Shown: positions 7,940-16,881 of the stretch, piece after piece
Position numbering within the stretch: the stretch's first letter is position 1
Layout of the letters: each line of letters begins with the position of its first letter
Origin: Thermomicrobium sp.
Lineage (GTDB): Bacteria; Chloroflexota; Chloroflexia; Thermomicrobiales; Thermomicrobiaceae
Assembly: GCA_026419575.1 (NCBI GenBank)
Contig: JANZZC010000060.1
Coordinates: 1-48,632 of the forward strand
DNA: 48,632 nucleotides
Direction of reading: 5' to 3'
Program-made: the position numbers and the translations under genes
The notes under the pieces: model-generated
Told to the model about the DNA's origin: nothing
Databases searched by the model: none
The model's input: the letters and a program-made list of their open reading frames with translations, nothing else

Positions 7940-8827
7940 ATGCCCGCCGCGACGCTTCCGCCCGCTACCTGGCTCGGCCCGGTGACGTTGCGCATCGCCG
8001 ACGAGCAGCTGATCCGCCTCTTCTACCACGGTGTGCTCCGCTACGACCTGCGCGTGCGATCCGACGGCTGCCTGGCTGCGCTTCCGCCCGGTTCGACGGT
8101 GCCGCACTTCCTCTTCGAGTGGAGCCCGACAGCGCCGCCGCGCCCAGCGAACGCGCCCGGCCTCTACCATACGGCGATCGTGCTCCCACATCGTGCCGAA
8201 CTCGCCCGCGTCCTCGCGCAGCTCGTCGAACGGCGCTGGCCGCTCGCCGGGGCTTCCGACCATGGGGTGAGCGAGGCACTGTACCTCGCCGACCCGGAAG
8301 GCAACGGTCTCGAGCTCTACGTCGACCGGCCACGCGAGCGTTGGCCACGTGCCTCGCGCGACGCTCTCGCCATGGTCACCGAGCCGCTCGACGTGCGCGA
8401 CCTGCTGCGCGAGCTCGAGAGGCATCCTGGCCTCTGGACTCGGATGCCGGCCGAGGCTCGCGTCGGTCACGTCCACTTGCAGGTCTCCAGCCTGCATCTG
8501 GCCGAACGCTTCTACGTCGAACTCCTCGGCTTCGAGGTGACGCAGCGTTCCTATCCGGGGGCCCTGTTCGTGTCGGTCGGCGGTTACCACCATCACCTCG
8601 GCTTCAACGTCTGGCACAGCCGCCGAGCCGATCCGGCACCGCCGGGAAGCCGCGGGCTCGCGCGCTTCGCGCTCGTCGTCCCGGAACGCCCCGCTTGGGA
8701 GGCTGCGCTCGAGCGGCTGGAGCGCGCCGGTCGTCCCGTCGAGCGGGGGCTGCGCGGCGAGTTCGGCGACGGTGCGCGAACCCGCGACTACGACGAAATC
8801 GAAGTCGAACTCTGGACTCCCGCCTGA
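7940..8827 (+). CDS. Two-domain VOC (glyoxalase/catechol 2,3-dioxygenase-like) protein
   Basis: A 295-residue tandem vicinal-oxygen-chelate protein. The first half ends each module with GLYHTAIVLP and LADPEGNGLELYVD; the second has VGHVHLQVSSLHLAERFYVELLGF, GGYHHHLGFNVW and IEVELWTP. The His in VGHVHL, the His cluster and the terminal Glu are the expected metal ligands of the second module. The layout resembles Bacillus CatE/YfiE-type extradiol dioxygenase homologues. ATG 7940 with GGAGGGGAG upstream is preferred over the track start at 7865. Substrate unknown. The stop lies 6 bases from the convergent M42 peptidase stop. Confidence 0.8.
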   Translation: MPAATLPPATWLGPVTLRIADEQLIRLFYHGVLRYDLRVRSDGCLAALPPGSTVPHFLFEWSPTAPPRPANAPGLYHTAIVLPHRAELARVLAQLVERRWPLAGASDHGVSEALYLADPEGNGLELYVDRPRERWPRASRDALAMVTEPLDVRDLLRELERHPGLWTRMPAEARVGHVHLQVSSLHLAERFYVELLGFEVTQRSYPGALFVSVGGYHHHLGFNVWHSRRADPAPPGSRGLARFALVVPERPAWEAALERLERAGRPVERGLRGEFGDGARTRDYDEIEVELWTPA

Positions 8828-8833
8828 ACGCCG

Positions 8834-9895
8834 TCATGTCCGACGGAAGTCCGGGCTCGGCCCGAGGTCGCGGACGAACCGCGCGATCAGCCGGATCGCC
8901 GCGTCGAGATCCTCCAGGCTCACCAGCTCGTTCGGCGAGTGCATGTACCGGTTCGGTACGGAGACGAGCCCGCAGGGTATCCCGGCTCGCGCCGGTGCGA
9001 TGGCATCGGCATCGGTGCCGGTGCGGATCGGCGCCGCCGAGACGGTAACCGGGATCCCCTCGGCCTCCGCCGCTGCCAGGAGGCGCTCGAAGATGAGCGG
9101 GTGCACCATCGAGCCGCGATCGAGCACCGGTCCGCCGCCGATACGGACGTCGCCGCCGCCTCGCTTGTCGGCCTCCGGGTGATCGGTCGCATGCGTCACG
9201 TCGATCACGATCGCTACGGTCGGCTCCAGTGCGAACGCAGCGGCTCGGGCACCGAGGAAGCTGATCTCCTCCTGCGTCGCTGCGAGTGCGACGACGTCGA
9301 GCGGCGGGCGTGCGCTCGCCAGCTGGCGGAGCACCTCGAGCGCGACGAAGGCCCCCATGCGGTTGTCCAGACCACGGGCGACCAGCCGACCGTTGCGGAG
9401 TTCGACCGGCGGCTGTTCGATGACGACCGGGTCGCCGACGCGCACGAGCTCGCGGGCCTCGTTCCCGTCCCGGGCGCCGATATCGATCCAGAGTTCCTTG
9501 ATCCGGCTCGCCTTCCCCTTCTCTTCCTCGGTCAGGAGGTGCGCCGGCTTGCGACCGATCACGCCGAGCACCGGGCCGTTCCGGGTCAGGATGCGGACGC
9601 GCTGGCCGGTCAGGATCTGGTCGTCCCACCCGCCGATACCGCGGAACCAGAGGAATCCCTGGTCGTCGATGTGCGTGACCATGAGGCCGATCTCGTCGAT
9701 GTGTCCCTCGATGAGGACGGTCGGCCCGTCGCCGCGTAGCCGAGCGAAGCTGTTCCCGTTGTGATCGACCCAGACCTCGTCGGCGAACCGACTCGCCTCG
9801 GCACGCCAGACGCGCGCGGCCGCTTCCTCGAAACCCGAGGGACTCGGTGCGTCCAGCAGGCGCAACAGGAACGCTTTCTGTTCTGCTCCGAGCAT
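8834..9895 (-). CDS. M42 family metallopeptidase (aminopeptidase)
   Basis: A 353-residue dizinc peptidase of the M42 (glutamyl aminopeptidase/'FrvX-YsdC') family, which trims peptides in the cytosol as large tetrahedral assemblies. Visible motifs: EGHIDEIGLMV near residue 64 (metal His/Asp), ARGLDNRMGAF (bridging Asp), ATQEEISFLGA (catalytic and metal Glu), VIDVTHATDHP and the final YMHSPNELV (metal His). All catalytic elements are present. The start lies 9 bases after the D-2-hydroxyacid dehydrogenase stop, so the two probably form an operon. Often misannotated as endoglucanase. Confidence 0.9.
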   Translation of the reverse strand: MLGAEQKAFLLRLLDAPSPSGFEEAAARVWRAEASRFADEVWVDHNGNSFARLRGDGPTVLIEGHIDEIGLMVTHIDDQGFLWFRGIGGWDDQILTGQRVRILTRNGPVLGVIGRKPAHLLTEEEKGKASRIKELWIDIGARDGNEARELVRVGDPVVIEQPPVELRNGRLVARGLDNRMGAFVALEVLRQLASARPPLDVVALAATQEEISFLGARAAAFALEPTVAIVIDVTHATDHPEADKRGGGDVRIGGGPVLDRGSMVHPLIFERLLAAAEAEGIPVTVSAAPIRTGTDADAIAPARAGIPCGLVSVPNRYMHSPNELVSLEDLDAAIRLIARFVRDLGPSPDFRRT

Positions 9896-9904
9896 GGGAC
9901 CCCC

Positions 9905-10879
9905 TCACGCGCCGACGCGGACCTCGGGATTGACCTGGTTGTGCGGTGGGCGACCGTTGAGGACGTTGCAGACGTTGGTCAATGCCAGGTAGAGCGTCCG
10001 CTCGCGTGCTTCGCGCGTCGAACCGCCGAGGTGGGGCGTCATCACGACGTTGTCGAACTCGACGAACGGATTGTCGCGGATCGGTTCGACCTCGAAGACG
10101 TCGAGGCCAGCACCGGCGATCTGGCCGCGGCGGAGCGCTTCCACCAGCGCCGACTGCTTGACGACAGGACCGCGGGCGAGGTTGATCAAGAAGGCGGTCG
10201 GCTTCATGAGCGACAGCGCGCGCTCGTCGATCAGGTAGCGCGTGTCCGGAGTGAGCGGGACGTGCAGCGAGACGAAGTCGGATTCGCGCAGGAGCTTCTC
10301 GAGCGGTACGTAACTGATCTCGTGCGCGTTGGCGAACGTCGTGTCCCACACGATGTCGTGCGCGAGGACGCGCATACCCAAGCCGCGGCCGAGCAGCGCG
10401 ACGGCCCGCCCCGTTCTCCCCAGTCCGACGACACCGAGCGTCTTGCTCCAGAGCTCGACGCCGAAGTACGGTTCCCAGCGCCCCTCGCGCATCGCCCGGT
10501 CCGACATGTGAATGCGACGCGCGAGCGTCAGCATCATGCCAAGCGCGAGTTCGGCGACCGAGTGCTCGTTGGCGCCGTGGCAGTTGGCGACGACGATGCC
10601 ACGGCGGGTCGCTTCGGCGACGTCGATGTTGTCGAAACCGACGCCGCTCGAGCTGATCACCTTGAGTCGTTCGGCGCAGGAGAGCACGCGCGCGGTCACC
10701 GGCTCCAGTCCGACGACGAGTCCATCGACGTCGCGGACGAGTTCGCACAGTTGCTCTTCGTCGACCGGATAGCGGATCTCCTTTTCGACGAAGCGGCAAC
10801 CGCGCTCTTCGAGGAACCGCTTGATCTCGTCGCGGGCCGAGAAGTACTTCCAGGTCAAGACCAGCACGTCCTTGCCCAT
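9905..10879 (-). CDS. D-2-hydroxyacid dehydrogenase (SerA-like catalytic core)
   Basis: A 324-residue NAD-dependent D-2-hydroxyacid dehydrogenase. The nucleotide fold is GVVGLGRTGRAVALLG near residue 150; the catalytic triad is visible as Arg in NLARGPVV, Glu in DVFEVEPI and His in TPHLGG. HSVAELALGMML is typical of phosphoglycerate dehydrogenases, but there is no C-terminal ACT or ASB domain, so either a short-form SerA or another hydroxyacid dehydrogenase is possible. ATG 10879 has GGAAGGGAGCG upstream. Precedes the M42 peptidase on the same strand. Confidence 0.85.
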   Translation of the reverse strand: MGKDVLVLTWKYFSARDEIKRFLEERGCRFVEKEIRYPVDEEQLCELVRDVDGLVVGLEPVTARVLSCAERLKVISSSGVGFDNIDVAEATRRGIVVANCHGANEHSVAELALGMMLTLARRIHMSDRAMREGRWEPYFGVELWSKTLGVVGLGRTGRAVALLGRGLGMRVLAHDIVWDTTFANAHEISYVPLEKLLRESDFVSLHVPLTPDTRYLIDERALSLMKPTAFLINLARGPVVKQSALVEALRRGQIAGAGLDVFEVEPIRDNPFVEFDNVVMTPHLGGSTREARERTLYLALTNVCNVLNGRPPHNQVNPEVRVGA

Positions 10880-11011
10880 CGCTCGCTCTCGCTCCCTTCC
10901 GCTCCTCGCACTGCCCGTGGCACAGCCGGAGCCATTCTACGCGAAGCGTGAGGAGATGCTTCGAGTCCCTGCGAGAACGCGAGGGCGGCTGACCTGCGAA
11001 AGGGATATCGC

Positions 11012-11041
11012 TTGGCGCTCGGCCGCGTACCGGGGTACCAT
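11012..11041 (+). promoter_or_regulatory. Promoter of the YggT gene
   Basis: TTGGCG (11012-11017) and TACCAT (11036-11041) are 18 bp apart. The predicted start is about 25 bases before the GTG at 11073. Confidence 0.6.
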
Positions 11042-11072
11042 TCTGGAAGTATCGAACAGGAGGACAGGCTCC

Positions 11073-11327
11073 GTGGAACTGGTTCTCAACATCTTGCTGA
11101 CCTTCCTCTGGATCATGCAGCTGGCGATCATCGCGCGCGCGATCCTCTCGTGGTTCGATCCGGGAGCTCGCTGGCCGGTTTCGCAGATCCTTGTGCAGAT
11201 CACCGAACCGATCATCGCGCCGATCCGGCAAGTGATGCCGCGGACAGGTTTCATCGATTTCTCGCCGCTCGTGGCGTTGCTGCTCATCTACCTCTTGCGC
11301 GTGATACTCCTCAACGCCGTATCGTGA
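11073..11327 (+). CDS. YggT family membrane protein
   Basis: An 84-residue YggT (YlmG/Ycf19) protein: two membrane segments around the signature ARAILSWFDPG and a central TEPIIAPIRQVMPRTGFIDFSPLVA, followed by LLLIYLLRVIL. Family members help cell division, osmotic tolerance or thylakoid biogenesis in other groups. The track ORF begins at 10821; GTG 11073 is chosen because AGGAGG lies nearby, a promoter ends just upstream and the family's usual N-terminus begins here. Stands alone between two minus-strand genes. Confidence 0.85.
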   Translation: MELVLNILLTFLWIMQLAIIARAILSWFDPGARWPVSQILVQITEPIIAPIRQVMPRTGFIDFSPLVALLLIYLLRVILLNAVS

Positions 11328-11370
11328 GGGCACGCGGTCTCGCCGGTGCCGGCAGGGTGCTCGCTCGGCG

Positions 11371-12510
11371 CTAGCTTCGGTTTCTCTCGCTGGAAGCGGC
11401 GCGCTGAGCCGCGATGCGGTCGCCGCCGTAGATGCCGGGGAGCGGCCGGTACTCGACGTCGGGGTAGCCGAACGCGGCCGGACCGACGACGGCCAGCGCC
11501 TCGGGCGTTCGCAGCATCGCCGGCGCAGGAATGCCGAGGACGGCGACGCGCAGACCGTAACGGACCACCTCGGTCGTCACCGGCTCTGCGGTCTCCTGGT
11601 CGACGAGGCAGATGAGATCCGGGACGACGGCGACGACCTCACGGTCGCGCCGGGCGATCAAGTTCTCGTTCTGGAAGTCGATCCGGAGCTCGCTCCCGCG
11701 GTCCTCGCCGATCCCCTCGAGGCGTACCACCCCCCGCGCGAAACCGGCGGCGAGGCGTCGCTCGACATCGACGATCTTGCCGCGGAAGAGGACGGAACCG
11801 CCGGTCACGGCGAGCGCTGCGGCGACCGGGTCGGCGTGCCGCCGTCGCGCGTCGAGGATCGCTGCACCGAGTTCGACGGCGAGCGTGACCGTGTACGGGA
11901 TGACGACGCGGCGGAGTTCCGCGCCGCTCATCGCGGGGAACGCGAACCCAGCAGCCCCGCCCATCTGCACGGTCACGGCGCGCGCGTACCGTTCCAAGGT
12001 CACGGCGTCGCGCAGCGCGGGGAACAGCACGACGTTGTGGTAGATATCGGCCAGCGCGGCCGGTGTGGCCGGAACGCCGTAGATGGCGAACGTGTCCATC
12101 TGGAGCTCCGGGAACGCGCGGCCCATGCCGTCGCCGTCGACGACCGGGAGGTCGGCCAGGGCCGCCACGGCCAGCGGCCGCAGCGCATTGGCGCCGCCGA
12201 TCTCGCCCGGTACGAGGTGCGTCGCCGGCCGACCGAGGTGTCGCTCCAGGGCGCGCAGCGCCACCAACGGCTCGTCGCCCCGGTGGATCCGTTCGATGCC
12301 GATGGTCGGCGCACCCATCCCGCCGACCGAGACGACGAGCGCCTCGTCGGGGACGTCCTCAGGCGCGACGATCCGTACCCGACGGCCTTCGCGCAAGAGG
12401 CGGCGGACGTAGAGTTTGCCGTAGTAGGGGTTGCCGCCCCCGCCGGTTCCCAGGATGCCGGCTCCGATCGCGAGCGCCTCGAGCGTGGCTTCGTCCAGTT
12501 CCCGCGTCAT
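11371..12510 (-). CDS. DUF917 family protein
   Basis: A 379-residue DUF917 protein, opening with ALAIGAGILGTGGGGNPYYGK and containing VVSVGGMGAPTIGIE, ATHLVPGEIGGANALRPL and VVDGDGMGRAFPE, all usual for the family. DUF917 proteins occur next to hydantoinase/oxoprolinase (HyuA-type) subunits, and here the start overlaps the HyuA stop by 4 bases (ATGA). A function in ATP-dependent ring or amide chemistry with HyuA is inferred from this coupling. No biochemical role is established that I can name with confidence. Confidence 0.85.
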   Translation of the reverse strand: MTRELDEATLEALAIGAGILGTGGGGNPYYGKLYVRRLLREGRRVRIVAPEDVPDEALVVSVGGMGAPTIGIERIHRGDEPLVALRALERHLGRPATHLVPGEIGGANALRPLAVAALADLPVVDGDGMGRAFPELQMDTFAIYGVPATPAALADIYHNVVLFPALRDAVTLERYARAVTVQMGGAAGFAFPAMSGAELRRVVIPYTVTLAVELGAAILDARRRHADPVAAALAVTGGSVLFRGKIVDVERRLAAGFARGVVRLEGIGEDRGSELRIDFQNENLIARRDREVVAVVPDLICLVDQETAEPVTTEVVRYGLRVAVLGIPAPAMLRTPEALAVVGPAAFGYPDVEYRPLPGIYGGDRIAAQRAASSERNRS

Positions 12511-14066
12511 GCTCGTCCCTCCCGCAGGTTCCCCACCGCCTTCACGCGGAGGCGTACGGCGTTCGAGGGGAGGTAGGCGAGCGGAATCTCCTCGATCTCG
12601 ACGATCTCTATGCTCGCCGGATGGGCTCCGGCTGCGACGGCCGCTCGACGTGCGTCAGCCTCCGCCGCAGCGAGCGCGCTCTCCCTGGTCTGTGCCTCGA
12701 GCGAGACGATCCGATCGATTTCGCCGCTCACTTGGGCGATCGCTGCCCCGATCGCGTTGGCGACGGCAGCCGAGGGCGGTCGGATCACCTCGCTCGCTCC
12801 CTCCAGCTGGTCGGGAACGAGGATATGACCGCCCCCGACGACCACCACGGGCACCGCTGCCGCCGTCGTCTTGAGGCTGTCGACCAGTTCGCTCAGCCGC
12901 CGGTCGATCGTCGCCAGGGCACGTCGCACCAGTTCGCGGGGAAGGCTCGCGACGCGTCTCGGATCGCCCAGTCGGGCTCGCCCGGCCGCGACCGCGATAT
13001 CCGTCGCGGTCAGCGTCGAGCCGCCGAAGACGAACGCTTCCTCGGTGAGCCGATAACCGACGCTCTCCGGGCCGACCGCTGCCCCGTCCGCACGGACAAG
13101 ACTGCCGCCGCCGAGTCCGATCGAGACGACATCGGGCATACGGAAGTTGGTGCGGACTCCGCCGACGCTCACCGCGAACGACGCTTCGCGCGGGAAGCCG
13201 TGGACGAGCGCTCCGGCGTCGGTCGTCGTGCCACCGACGTCGAGCACGATCGCGTCGCGCAGCCCGCTCAGAAAGGCCGCGCCGCGCATCGAGTTGGTCG
13301 GGCCGGAGGAGAAGGTGAGCACCGGATACCGCGCTGCGAACTCGGCGGTCATGAGCGTCCCGTCGTTCTGGGTCAGGTAGAGCGGTGCTTCCAGTCCGAG
13401 TTCGGCCAGAGCGCTCTCGATCGCGCGCACGGTGCGCTCGGCGAGCGGCACCAGGCAGGCATTGAGTGCAGCGGCGTTCTCGCGCTCGAGGAGGCCGATC
13501 CGACCGATCTCGTGCGAGCGCGTGATGCGGAGCCCCGGCATTCGCTCGGCGAGGAAGCGGGTCACGGTCTCTTCGTGGTCTGGTATCGCCGGAGAGAAGA
13601 CGGCGCTGACGGCGACCGTCTCGATCCCTTCCTGGACGATCCGGTTCGCGGCACGGGCGAGCGCTTCCCGGTCGAGCGGGCTGATCTCCCGACCGTCGAA
13701 CTGGTGGCCGCCGGGAAGGATCTCGAGGTATCCAGCGACAGCTTCCCGCAACTCGTCGGGCCAGTCTTCCAACGGGGGGATCGAGGTCGTGGCCGGCAAG
13801 GCGAGCCGCAGGACGCCGATGCGCGCGAGTTCGCGTCGTTGCACGACCGCGTTCGTGAAGTGCGTCGTCCCGAGCATGACCGCGCCGACGTCGGCAGGAG
13901 CGACCCGCGCTCGCGCGAGGACGGCGCGGACTGCGCCGACGATGCCGCTGCTCACGTCCGGGGTCGTCGGATGCTTGGCCCAGGCGAGGAGCTCAGCGCG
14001 ATCCAGAAGCACCGCGTCCGTATTCGTTCCACCGACGTCGATCCCGAGTCGAACCACCGCCACCAC
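12507..14066 (-). CDS. Hydantoinase/oxoprolinase (HyuA) family subunit
   Basis: A 519-residue ASKHA-fold protein of the HyuA/oxoprolinase A family, which uses ATP to open lactam or hydantoin rings or to carboxylate ketones. [16 protein letters not shown] at the N-terminus and [14 protein letters not shown] in the middle are the two phosphate-binding signatures; [16 protein letters not shown] is also typical. At this length it has the HyuA portion without the HyuB portion, and DUF917 follows in place of HyuB. The GTG at 14066 is taken from the track; a GTG 12 bases on is also possible. Its first 74 bases overlap the 3' end of the upstream membrane-protein gene. Confidence 0.85.
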   Translation of the reverse strand: MVAVVRLGIDVGGTNTDAVLLDRAELLAWAKHPTTPDVSSGIVGAVRAVLARARVAPADVGAVMLGTTHFTNAVVQRRELARIGVLRLALPATTSIPPLEDWPDELREAVAGYLEILPGGHQFDGREISPLDREALARAANRIVQEGIETVAVSAVFSPAIPDHEETVTRFLAERMPGLRITRSHEIGRIGLLERENAAALNACLVPLAERTVRAIESALAELGLEAPLYLTQNDGTLMTAEFAARYPVLTFSSGPTNSMRGAAFLSGLRDAIVLDVGGTTTDAGALVHGFPREASFAVSVGGVRTNFRMPDVVSIGLGGGSLVRADGAAVGPESVGYRLTEEAFVFGGSTLTATDIAVAAGRARLGDPRRVASLPRELVRRALATIDRRLSELVDSLKTTAAAVPVVVVGGGHILVPDQLEGASEVIRPPSAAVANAIGAAIAQVSGEIDRIVSLEAQTRESALAAAEADARRAAVAAGAHPASIEIVEIEEIPLAYLPSNAVRLRVKAVGNLREGRA

Positions 14067-14643
14067 CTTCGTCCACTCGGACCGGGGCGAACCACGTCAG
14101 CGCGAGCAGCTCGACGAACAACGCGATCAGGGCGAGGAGTCCAGCGTTGAGAAGCGTCAACGCTTCCAGCGATTGGAGGAGCAGGCAGCCGACCGTGAAC
14201 AGGCCGAACACGTAGCCGCGCCGCCGAGCGGTGAGCGGGTCCGGCGGTCGCTGGTGGCGTGCCGCCAGCCTGCGGTCGATGAGCGCCGCGATCGTGGTGT
14301 ACAGCGAGGACACCGCGACGAGGAGCGGGAGGAGAATCACCAGCATCGCGACAGCGCTGCTCACCCGGTTCGGGTCGACGAACGTCCCGACGTAGAGGGT
14401 CGTCGACCACCCCGCGATCGCTTCGACCTCGAGGAACGGAACACGGGCCAGACGTGCGGGGGGCAGCAAGGTGATCGCCGGGGCGGCGATGAAGAGGACG
14501 TACGCCAGCAGCCGCTCCAGCGTCCAGAAATCGGCGATCGCGCCGACGTCGCGCTCGACGATGAGCCAGAAGGCGAGTCGCCAGCTGGCGAGCACCCCGG
14601 CCAACCAAGCGACGAGAAGAGCGCTTCGCAGGAGCACGCGCAT
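13993..14643 (-). CDS. Polytopic membrane protein, unknown family
   Basis: A 216-residue protein with about five to six membrane segments, for example [58 protein letters not shown] and [17 protein letters not shown]. Starts MRVLLRS at ATG 14643, nine bases from GGGGG; an upstream ATG at 14652 has no room for an RBS. The C-terminal tail (Gly- and Arg-rich) is read in another frame across the beginning of hyuA. The co-directional overlap suggests an operon with hyuA and DUF917, perhaps as transporter, though no transporter signature is visible. Confidence 0.7.
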   Translation of the reverse strand: MRVLLRSALLVAWLAGVLASWRLAFWLIVERDVGAIADFWTLERLLAYVLFIAAPAITLLPPARLARVPFLEVEAIAGWSTTLYVGTFVDPNRVSSAVAMLVILLPLLVAVSSLYTTIAALIDRRLAARHQRPPDPLTARRRGYVFGLFTVGCLLLQSLEALTLLNAGLLALIALFVELLALTWFAPVRVDEGGGGGSTRDRRRWNEYGRGASGSR

Positions 14644-14662
14644 CGGTGCCATCCCCCGTGGC

Positions 14663-14671
14663 AGTGTAGCA
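14663..14671 (-). promoter_or_regulatory. Extended -10 element for the membrane protein-HyuA-DUF917 unit
   Basis: On the minus strand TGCTACACT precedes ATG 14643 by about 19 bases. No matching -35 is seen at 17 bp. The predicted transcript would have a very short leader. Confidence 0.45.
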
Positions 14672-14695
14672 TCCGCGTCCGTCGCGAGGTGTCCA

Positions 14696-14703
14696 GCTAT
14701 ACT
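14696..14703 (+). promoter_or_regulatory. -10 element for DUF951-MFS pair
   Basis: GCTATACT ends 18 bases before the DUF951 ATG. No convincing -35 is seen. It faces the opposite-strand element at 14663-14671, giving a compact divergent promoter region. Confidence 0.45.
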
Positions 14704-14721
14704 CGCTCGCGGGAGGCGAGG

Positions 14722-14952
14722 ATGACGCTGGATATCCGCGTCGACGATGTCGTACGCCTGCGCAAGCCGCACCCGTGCGGCTCGACCGATTGGGTCGTGG
14801 TGCGCGTCGGGGCCGATATCGGACTCCGCTGTCTCGGGTGCGGCCGTCGGGTGCTCCTCCCGCGGCACGAGTTCCGCCGGCGACTGAAAGCGATCGTCGC
14901 TCGCTCGGAGAAGCCGCCGTCGCTTTTCCCGCCGAGGACGAGCGATGCCTAG
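14722..14952 (+). CDS. DUF951 family zinc-binding-like small protein
   Basis: A 76-residue protein with the DUF951 signature: [20 protein letters not shown], then [19 protein letters not shown]. One Cys in PHPCG and a CxxC in CLGCGR could bind metal. The family is widespread in Firmicutes and Chloroflexota and its role is unknown. ATG 14722 follows GGGAGGCGAGG. The C-terminus extends a little beyond the usual core and overlaps the MFS start by 8 bases. Confidence 0.88.
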   Translation: MTLDIRVDDVVRLRKPHPCGSTDWVVVRVGADIGLRCLGCGRRVLLPRHEFRRRLKAIVARSEKPPSLFPPRTSDA

Positions 14953-16315
14953 CCTCGAGACCGCCGAGCCGAAGCCGGACGTGTCGCTGTCGCCTGGGCC
15001 GCTGCTCGGGCATCGGCCGTTCCTCGTCCTCTGGCTCGTCCAGACGTTGTCCCAAACCTCGCAGAACGCGGTCAACTTCGGCTTGCTCGTGCTCGTCCAA
15101 GGAGTGATCGAGCGTGCCGGCACGTTTCCGGTCAACACGGCGGTCGGTCTCGCGGTGTTGAGCTTTTCCGTGCCGGCGGTGCTGGTCAGTCCCCTCTCGG
15201 GGGTCGTCGCGGACCGCTTCGATCGCCGGACGCTGTTGATCCTGACCAATTTCCTGCGCGGGGCGGCAGTCATCGGGCTCCTCTTCGTCGAGGCGCGCTG
15301 GAATCCGCTCGTCGCGCTGGCCGTGATCTACCTGCTGGCGTTCGCATCCGGCACGGTCGGACAGTTCTTCGGACCGGCGCTCTGGTCGATGCTTCCGAAC
15401 GTCGTGCCGAACGGTCGGCTCGTACAAGCGAACGCGCTGTTCAACTTGACGTTCACGGCCTCCCAGCTCGCTGGTTTCGCGGTCGTCGGGCCGTTGCTGG
15501 TCAAGTTGGTCGGCGTCCAGTCGGTGCTCGCCGGGACCGTCGTCCTCTTCGCGCTCGGTGGCCTCCTGAGCGTCGCGCTGCCTCGTGCCCAGCGGAACGG
15601 GCACGACGGTTCGGCCGGCGCTCGCGACGTCGCCCGGCAGGTCCTGCGGGAAATGCTGGATGGGCTGAGGCTGGCCGGCGGGCAACGCCTCCTGCGCAAG
15701 GCGATCGCCTATCTCGCGGTGGCGACGGCGACCTATCTCGTCATCGCCGCTCTCGGCCCGGGCTACGTGACGCAGGTGCTCGACCTGGCGAAGGAAGACA
15801 TCGCCTACCTCGTGCTTCCGGCCGGTATCGGCGTCGTCCTGGGGACACTGACGGTCGATCCGATCACGCGGCGAGTGGGGATCGAGCGGACCGCGGATCT
15901 CGCGCTCGCCGTGGGTGGGGTGCTGCTCGTCGCACTGGCCGGGTTACCGGAACTCTTCGGCACGAGCCGGAGCGAGCTCGCTGCGGCCGTCGTGCTCGCT
16001 GCGCTCTTGGGCATGGCGGACGGTCTCGTCCGGGCACCGGCCCAAGCGTTGCTCCAGCAGGAGGCTCCGGAAGAGGCGCGCGGGCGCGTGTTCGCCGTGT
16101 TCTTCACCGTGTCGAACAGCGTCGCCTTCCTGCCCGTTTTCGGTGCCGGAGCGCTGGCCGATGCCTTCGGTGTCACCACGGTGCTGTTCGGGCTCGGTGC
16201 GCTGCTCGCGGTTGCCGGGATCTGGCAGATCAGCGCGCGCCGGCGGCGCGCTCGACCCGCTGGTGCAGGTGGTCGAGCACCGGACGGAGCCGTGCCGCCA
16301 CGGTCGCGAGATTGA
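14945..16315 (+). CDS. MFS transporter (drug-efflux/enterobactin-exporter-like)
   Basis: A 456-residue major facilitator with about 12 membrane segments. [17 protein letters not shown] is the loop 2-3 motif A, and [20 protein letters not shown] at the start plus [16 protein letters not shown] between helices 10 and 11 resemble the MFS_3/EntS-like efflux group. Overlaps DUF951 by 8 bases. Its last 86 bases overlap, on the opposite strand, the end of the DUF5808-like gene; the tail beyond residue about 425 is Arg/Ala/Gly-rich and looks non-structural. Substrate unknown. Confidence 0.85.
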   Translation: MPSLETAEPKPDVSLSPGPLLGHRPFLVLWLVQTLSQTSQNAVNFGLLVLVQGVIERAGTFPVNTAVGLAVLSFSVPAVLVSPLSGVVADRFDRRTLLILTNFLRGAAVIGLLFVEARWNPLVALAVIYLLAFASGTVGQFFGPALWSMLPNVVPNGRLVQANALFNLTFTASQLAGFAVVGPLLVKLVGVQSVLAGTVVLFALGGLLSVALPRAQRNGHDGSAGARDVARQVLREMLDGLRLAGGQRLLRKAIAYLAVATATYLVIAALGPGYVTQVLDLAKEDIAYLVLPAGIGVVLGTLTVDPITRRVGIERTADLALAVGGVLLVALAGLPELFGTSRSELAAAVVLAALLGMADGLVRAPAQALLQQEAPEEARGRVFAVFFTVSNSVAFLPVFGAGALADAFGVTTVLFGLGALLAVAGIWQISARRRRARPAGAGGRAPDGAVPPRSRD

Positions 16316-16541
16316 CCGACCAGCCGATCCCCCACACCGTCGGCGTGCAGAGCGCGGGATCGTCCGGATTCCACAGTCGCTCCCGCAAGCGGGCGAGCGT
16401 GGGCGGGCGGAAGTCGTACGGAACAGGGCCGACATGTCCCGTCCAGCTGCGCTCGTGCGCTGGTCGGCGCAGCTGATCGTAGAGCGCTGCGCCGACCAGA
16501 CCGAGAGCGATCCAACGGACCAACCGGGCCGGACGCTTCAT
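16230..16541 (-). CDS. Small DUF5808-like protein
   Basis: A 103-residue protein from ATG 16541 with an excellent GGAAGGGAGGAG upstream. One N-terminal hydrophobic segment (LVRWIALGLVGAALYDQL) precedes PYDFRPPTLARLRERLWNPDDPALCTP and FGIGW-like [15 protein letters not shown]; the 'DDP...P...G.GW..N.A' pattern resembles DUF5808. Family call is from memory and moderate. The 3' part overlaps the end of the MFS gene in antisense. Confidence 0.6.
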   Translation of the reverse strand: MKRPARLVRWIALGLVGAALYDQLRRPAHERSWTGHVGPVPYDFRPPTLARLRERLWNPDDPALCTPTVWGIGWSVNLATVAARLRPVLDHLHQRVERAAGAR

Positions 16542-16756
16542 CCGACTCCTCCCTTCCCGAGGGTCGACGTCGAGACAGATCTTGACACACGCGCGCCGGC
16601 CGGACAGCAGCGGTGGCCGGCGCGTCGAGGTACCGGTAAGAGGCTCACGCCGGAAACGTCCGTCGGTGCCGACGATCCTCAGTCGTGGCCCCGCCGCTCG
16701 GAGGGAACGTCGTCCCCGTACATCGACGCGTCGATGACGTCCGGCGAGTTCCCGGT

Positions 16757-16785
16757 TTGGCGTCCTCTCTGCGCCGGGGTATCCT
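16757..16785 (+). promoter_or_regulatory. Promoter of rny
   Basis: TTGGCG (16757-16762) and TATCCT (16780-16785) with a 17-bp spacer. The predicted leader before ATG 16882 is about 90 bases, which leaves room for autoregulation. Confidence 0.6.
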
Positions 16786-16881
16786 TGAATGCGGGCAATC
16801 CCCGACCTGGTGGTGGTCGACCGCTCGGTAGGGTGGCGACCTCGCACATTACCAAACGAAGAACCGAGGAGAGGCGCGGAG

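Noticed and set aside
8604-11333. 909-residue minus-strand ORF
   Set aside because: Runs out of frame through the M42, dehydrogenase and YggT genes with Arg-rich, motif-free sequence.
12063-14150. 695-residue plus-strand ORF over HyuA/DUF917
   Set aside because: Shadow in GC-rich DNA; Arg/Asp-rich, without start context or domain motifs.
16582-16610. TTGACA upstream of rny as its -35
   Set aside because: No -10-like hexamer at 16-18 bp (CAGCAG there); the TTGGCG-17-TATCCT pair at 16757 is better placed.
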